From positions 1-9,453 of the forward strand of contig JAYUHK010000087.1 in the NCBI GenBank assembly GCA_043767025.1: DNA of 9,453 bases, given 5' to 3'. Below the pieces are notes generated by a model. It ran no database searches, was not told where the DNA came from, and worked only from the letters and a program-made list of their open reading frames with translations. Position numbers and translations under genes: made by a program. How positions within the stretch are numbered: the first letter of the stretch is position 1; every line of letters begins with the position of its first letter. The DNA is from JAYUHK01 sp043767025 (GTDB taxonomy: Bacteria; Bacteroidota; Bacteroidia; Chitinophagales; Saprospiraceae). Shown here piece after piece: positions 7,424 through 9,453 of this stretch.

Positions 7424-8089
7424 ATGAAAAATTATCTTTTATTGGTGACAGTTTTGACTGTATTGTCACTCAACAGCAACGTTGCGCAAGCGCAACAAAC
7501 AGAAATGCCGTCCGTTTTCGGCTATCAAGTACCCAAAACAGATACATCTGTTCATCACTGGCGACCCGCTTACTTGAGGTTGGGCGTTGTAGGCGGCGCA
7601 AGCACTTCCTTCAACGGAGGCGAAGCCAACGGATTCGGCGGATTGCGCGCAGAAATCGGGCTTAGCAACCGCTTCTCCATCGCCGCAGACTTCCGCAATG
7701 CCCGCTCCGAAGACAGCCTCCACATCGTCCCACAATTTGGGCTTTCTGCTCGCTACGTCGTCCAACAATCCAATAGATTACAGACTTATGTAGGCTTGGG
7801 TTGGGGATTGGGCGGCTCTGGCGGCGGCAAAAACGGCGGCGGCGACAGAAAAGGTCGCAACCAAATCGACAACGATTCGCTCAAAGTAGAAAGAGTAGAT
7901 GGCAACGAAAAAATACAAAACTTCGTAACCGCACAGTTGGGCGTAAATTATTTGTTGGCTCGCCGATTGATTCTTCACGCAGAGGTGAGTTATTACTTGC
8001 CCGTCGGAGGCTCCAACTTGCCTACTCCTAATAATGGTGGTTTGATGGCGCAAGTCGGTCTGGCGTACCAGCTTGGTAGAAAAAAATAA
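7424..8089 (+). CDS. Small outer-membrane beta-barrel protein
   Basis: A 221-residue protein. The N-terminus is a Sec signal peptide with probable cleavage after AQA (residue 23). The mature part alternates short amphipathic strands and turns (AYLRLGVVGGAST, FGGLRAEIGLSNRFSIAADF, LQTYVGLGWGLGG, NFVTAQLGVNYLLARRLILHAEVSYYLPVG) and ends with LMAQVGLAYQLGRKK, as in small porin-like barrels of about eight strands. A Gly-rich loop with charged residues at about 130-165 (GGSGGGKNGGGDRKGRN, then IDNDSL) echoes the DNDSI/GGG wording of the preceding lipoprotein tail. No specific family or substrate is recognised. The start was chosen because it opens the signal peptide; there is no Shine-Dalgarno-like site. 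It lies between two PepSY-like genes. Confidence 0.82.
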   Translation: MKNYLLLVTVLTVLSLNSNVAQAQQTEMPSVFGYQVPKTDTSVHHWRPAYLRLGVVGGASTSFNGGEANGFGGLRAEIGLSNRFSIAADFRNARSEDSLHIVPQFGLSARYVVQQSNRLQTYVGLGWGLGGSGGGKNGGGDRKGRNQIDNDSLKVERVDGNEKIQNFVTAQLGVNYLLARRLILHAEVSYYLPVGGSNLPTPNNGGLMAQVGLAYQLGRKK

Positions 8090-8090
8090 C

Positions 8091-8098
8091 TATCTTTG
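8091..8098 (+). promoter_or_regulatory. Isolated -7 box-like sequence after the barrel gene
   Basis: TATCTTTG matches TAnnTTTG fully and is followed by TA, as in many Bacteroidota promoters. The nearest upstream TTG (8073-8075) is only 15 bp away, shorter than usual. A transcript from here would start about where the 56-bp palindrome begins. Chance occurrence is quite possible. Confidence 0.2.
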
Positions 8099-8104
8099 TA
8101 TTTG

Positions 8105-8160
8105 TTACCACCAACCAAAATATTGGCGAAATATTTCGTCAATATTTTGGTTAGTAGTAA
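8105..8160. terminator. 56-bp near-perfect palindrome, probable terminator of the barrel gene
   Basis: Two 28-nt arms meet at 8132/8133, with CGAAATATTTCG at the centre; only three of 28 pairs are not Watson-Crick. On the + strand RNA one of these is a G-U wobble; on the minus strand the other two become wobbles. It starts 16 bp after the stop codon and is followed by TTTTCTAC. It probably acts as a transcription end or 3' stabiliser for the gene at 7424-8089. Confidence 0.6.
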
Positions 8161-8192
8161 TTTTCTACAATAAAATAAATTTAAAATAAGTA

Positions 8193-8281
8193 CTTACACT
8201 CGAATAGATGACATTTAATATTCGACATAAATCGTTGATTTTCAATAGTTTATGATGACTTAAAATTAAAAACTAAAAACT
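8193..8281 (+). repeat. 89-bp direct repeat, copy 1
   Basis: It is identical to 8577-8665 except at one base (T at 8246, C at 8630), with an offset of 384 bp. Contents are a CGAATA...TATTCG inverted pair and a run of TAAAAAC-like heptamers at the end. This copy has no gene following it directly. Confidence 0.95.
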
Positions 8282-8323
8282 TAAAACTGTTTAAATACTT
8301 GTGCATAATTACTTTCGTTTAAA

Positions 8324-8506
8324 AATCCCGAAGGGATTAAATGTTTATAAAAGACAAATCCCATATATCTGCGACCCCTTCGGGGTCGGACGCGATGTAC
8401 CATATATTTTTCTATAAATGTTTGATGCCGTTGGCATCAGGTTGTAAAACTGCTTTTTTACTTAGCTTGAATAAATTGCCCGTAGCGAATATTTGGCTAA
8501 AGCCAA
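8324..8506. repeat. Cluster of four short triloop-type hairpins
   Basis: Four compact inverted repeats: AATCCC-GAA-GGGATT (8324-8338), CGACCCC-TTC-GGGGTCG (8372-8388), TGATGCC-GTT-GGCATCA (8423-8439) and TTGGC-TAAA-GCCAA (8493-8506). Three have 6-7 bp stems with 3-nt loops; the last has a 5-bp stem with a 4-nt loop. Stems differ in sequence, so these are not copies of one unit. Similar hairpin mosaics occur in intergenic DNA of Bacteroidota as far as I recall. Function is unknown. Confidence 0.75.
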
Positions 8507-8576
8507 CATCAAATATTATCCATTGTCCGAGAGCTAAAACAGTCGGCTTTTAATGAAAACTAAATATGCTCATATT

Positions 8577-8665
8577 CTTACACTCGAATAGATGACATTT
8601 AATATTCGACATAAATCGTTGATTTTCAACAGTTTATGATGACTTAAAATTAAAAACTAAAAACT
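8577..8665 (+). repeat. 89-bp direct repeat, copy 2, forming the leader of the second PepSY-like gene
   Basis: Second copy of the repeat (88 of 89 bases equal). It ends four bases before the ATG at 8670, so it supplies the whole proximal upstream region of that gene. No clear TAnnTTTG box is present in it. Confidence 0.95.
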
Positions 8666-8669
8666 ATTT

Positions 8670-9155
8670 ATGAAATTAGTACTAACAATTTCTTCTCTTT
8701 TAGTGGTGTGTATTTGCAACAATGCAACTGCGCAGACGAAACCAAAACCTTTAACAGGAAAAGTATCTTTAGAAAAGTTATCGAATAAAGCAAAAGATTA
8801 TATAGCCGAAAATTACAAGGGCTATAAAATAAAAAAGGCTGAATACGACCCATTATGTTCGGGTGGAGATGCTATAGACGTTTCAATAACTAAACAAAAA
8901 AGCAAGACATATTCGCTAATTTTTTTATTGGACGGAACATTCATTCAACAAGAAACCGATGTTCCTTTTTCTGAAGCACCAATAGAAATTGGGAAGGCTC
9001 TGAAAATAAAATATGCAGATTATACTTACTCGAAACAAATCGAAAAATTACAATTAGCGGACAAAAGTATTCAATATCTTGTTGATATTTCAAAAGGCTT
9101 TGTGAGTAAAGAAGTAATATTTGATGCTCAAGGAGTAGTAATTTGCGAAAATTGA
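8670..9155 (+). CDS. Secreted PepSY-like protein
   Basis: A 161-residue protein with a Sec signal peptide, probable cleavage after ATA at residue 21; Cys14 and Cys16 lie inside the hydrophobic core and do not form a good lipobox. The mature part resembles PepSY-like (DUF2874/PF11396 type) proteins: a first unit with LSNKAKDYIAENYKGYKI and a strand ending FLLDGTFIQQE, and a second with IEIGKALKIKYADYTYSK and a strand ending VIFDAQGVVICEN. It shares this two-unit layout with the lipoprotein at 6457-7233 but lacks its His-rich tail. It is probably periplasmic. Base composition is clearly more A/T-rich than in the upstream genes, which could reflect a separate origin. No ECF-type box precedes it, so joint regulation is not shown. 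Confidence 0.75.
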   Translation: MKLVLTISSLLVVCICNNATAQTKPKPLTGKVSLEKLSNKAKDYIAENYKGYKIKKAEYDPLCSGGDAIDVSITKQKSKTYSLIFLLDGTFIQQETDVPFSEAPIEIGKALKIKYADYTYSKQIEKLQLADKSIQYLVDISKGFVSKEVIFDAQGVVICEN

Positions 9156-9186
9156 TAAAGACACAGAGATATGCTAATAATAATAA

Positions 9187-9360
9187 GAGTTTGATGAAGA
9201 AGAGGCAGAAGTGTTATCATCAATATTTGGAATTTGCGCTAAACTAAATATTTATACTTCTATCAACTCCAAACCAGAATTTAATTTAGAAATGTTAAAA
9301 TCTCACGTTATGCAAAGAAACTTTTTTACTAAAATTTCAGACGGCATTTATTCGATGTGA
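9187..9360 (+). pseudogene. Unrecognised ORF remnant (57 codons) entering the right repeat arm
   Basis: An open frame follows a TAA at 9184-9186 and ends at TGA 9358-9360 (FDEEEAEVLSSIFGICAKLN, then MLKSHVMQRNFFTKISDG). It has no ATG near its start; GTG at 9211 would be the first conventional alternative. Its 3' part overlaps the diverged section of the inverted repeat, and beyond the TGA the same frame stays open through the repeat. I do not recognise a family. It may be the end of a decayed gene linked to the repeat, or chance. Confidence 0.3.
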
Positions 9361-9453
9361 CTGTATTTTCAGACGTGCCTTGTAGAAATTCAAGTTTTTG
9401 CAAAAATATCGTCTGGCGAAGCGAAAACTGTTTGAAGTCTGGCGAAGCCGACG
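9302..9453. repeat. Right arm of long inverted repeat
   Basis: Positions 9360-9453 mirror 22-114, and 9302-9339 mirror about 136-172 with more changes. GTCTGGCGAAGC occurs twice within 9409-9446. The repeat runs to the last base of the window, so its true end is not seen. Confidence 0.85.

Larger units (their letters stand above)
8090..8669. other. Gene-free repeat region between barrel and second PepSY-like gene
   Basis: This 580-bp spacer contains, in order, the palindrome, the first 89-bp direct repeat, a hairpin cluster and the second 89-bp repeat. An open frame at 8341-8553 crosses the hairpins and shows no protein-like composition. I see no tRNA, rRNA or transposase remnant. Confidence 0.8.

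Noticed and set aside
7336..7665. 109-codon open frame on the + strand overlapping the start of the barrel gene
   Set aside because: It is out of frame with a gene that has a clear signal peptide and barrel pattern, and its translation is rich in Arg/Ser without features.
8341..8553. 70-codon open frame within the hairpin cluster
   Set aside because: It crosses three inverted repeats and has no signal, domain or start context; the repeat structure explains the sequence better.
8193..8665. Possible CRISPR array from repeats at regular spacing
   Set aside because: There are only two 89-bp repeats with a 295-bp interval and no cas genes; hairpin stems differ in sequence.
1..9453. Composite transposon bounded by the inverted repeats
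   Set aside because: No transposase, recombinase or integrase is encoded between the arms and no target duplication can be seen within the window, so a mobile element is not called.

Overview
The window looks like chromosome from a member of the Bacteroidota, possibly a Saprospiria/Chitinophagia/Cytophagia-type organism. This rests on a type IX secretion (T9SS) C-terminal sorting domain, Bacteroidota-type TAnnTTTG promoter boxes, absence of clear Shine-Dalgarno sites, an ECF sigma factor paired with an anti-sigma/outer-membrane-barrel fusion, PepSY-like proteins, and spacers rich in A/T. All six confident genes lie on the + strand.

Layout. Positions 1-447 hold no convincing gene; they contain the left arm of a long inverted repeat (22-172) and a probable promoter for the first gene. 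Positions 448-3987 encode a large secreted T9SS protein with an Asp-box (BNR/sortilin-like) beta-propeller region, a dockerin-like segment, a cohesin-like domain and the sorting domain, closed by a strong intrinsic terminator (4009-4045). Positions 4134-6307 are a two-gene operon: an ECF sigma factor, then a 532-residue protein with a cytoplasmic anti-sigma-like N-terminus, one inner-membrane helix, a long periplasmic linker and a C-terminal outer-membrane beta-barrel. Positions 6457-7233 encode a PepSY-like lipoprotein ending in a 91-residue tail rich in His, Gly and Asp. Positions 7424-8089 encode a small outer-membrane barrel protein, and 8670-9155 a second, smaller PepSY-like secreted protein. 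Between these two, 8090-8669 is a gene-free repeat region: a 56-bp palindrome, an 89-bp direct repeat in two copies, and a cluster of small hairpins between the copies. The right end (9156-9453) carries an unrecognised ORF remnant and the right arm of the inverted repeat.

How it may work together. The same two-box motif, TGCAACC-N15-GTACCAA, occurs upstream of the sigma gene and upstream of the PepSY-like lipoprotein gene, and nowhere else that I found by eye. I infer an autoregulated ECF regulon: an outer-membrane or surface signal would be passed by the dual-membrane anti-sigma protein to the sigma factor, which induces its own operon and the His-rich lipoprotein. His/Gly/Asp-rich segments in the anti-sigma barrel and the lipoprotein tail, and a Gly-rich loop in the next barrel protein, make metal ions (or another envelope stress) a testable signal. 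That function is inference; the architecture and the motif pair are visible in the sequence.
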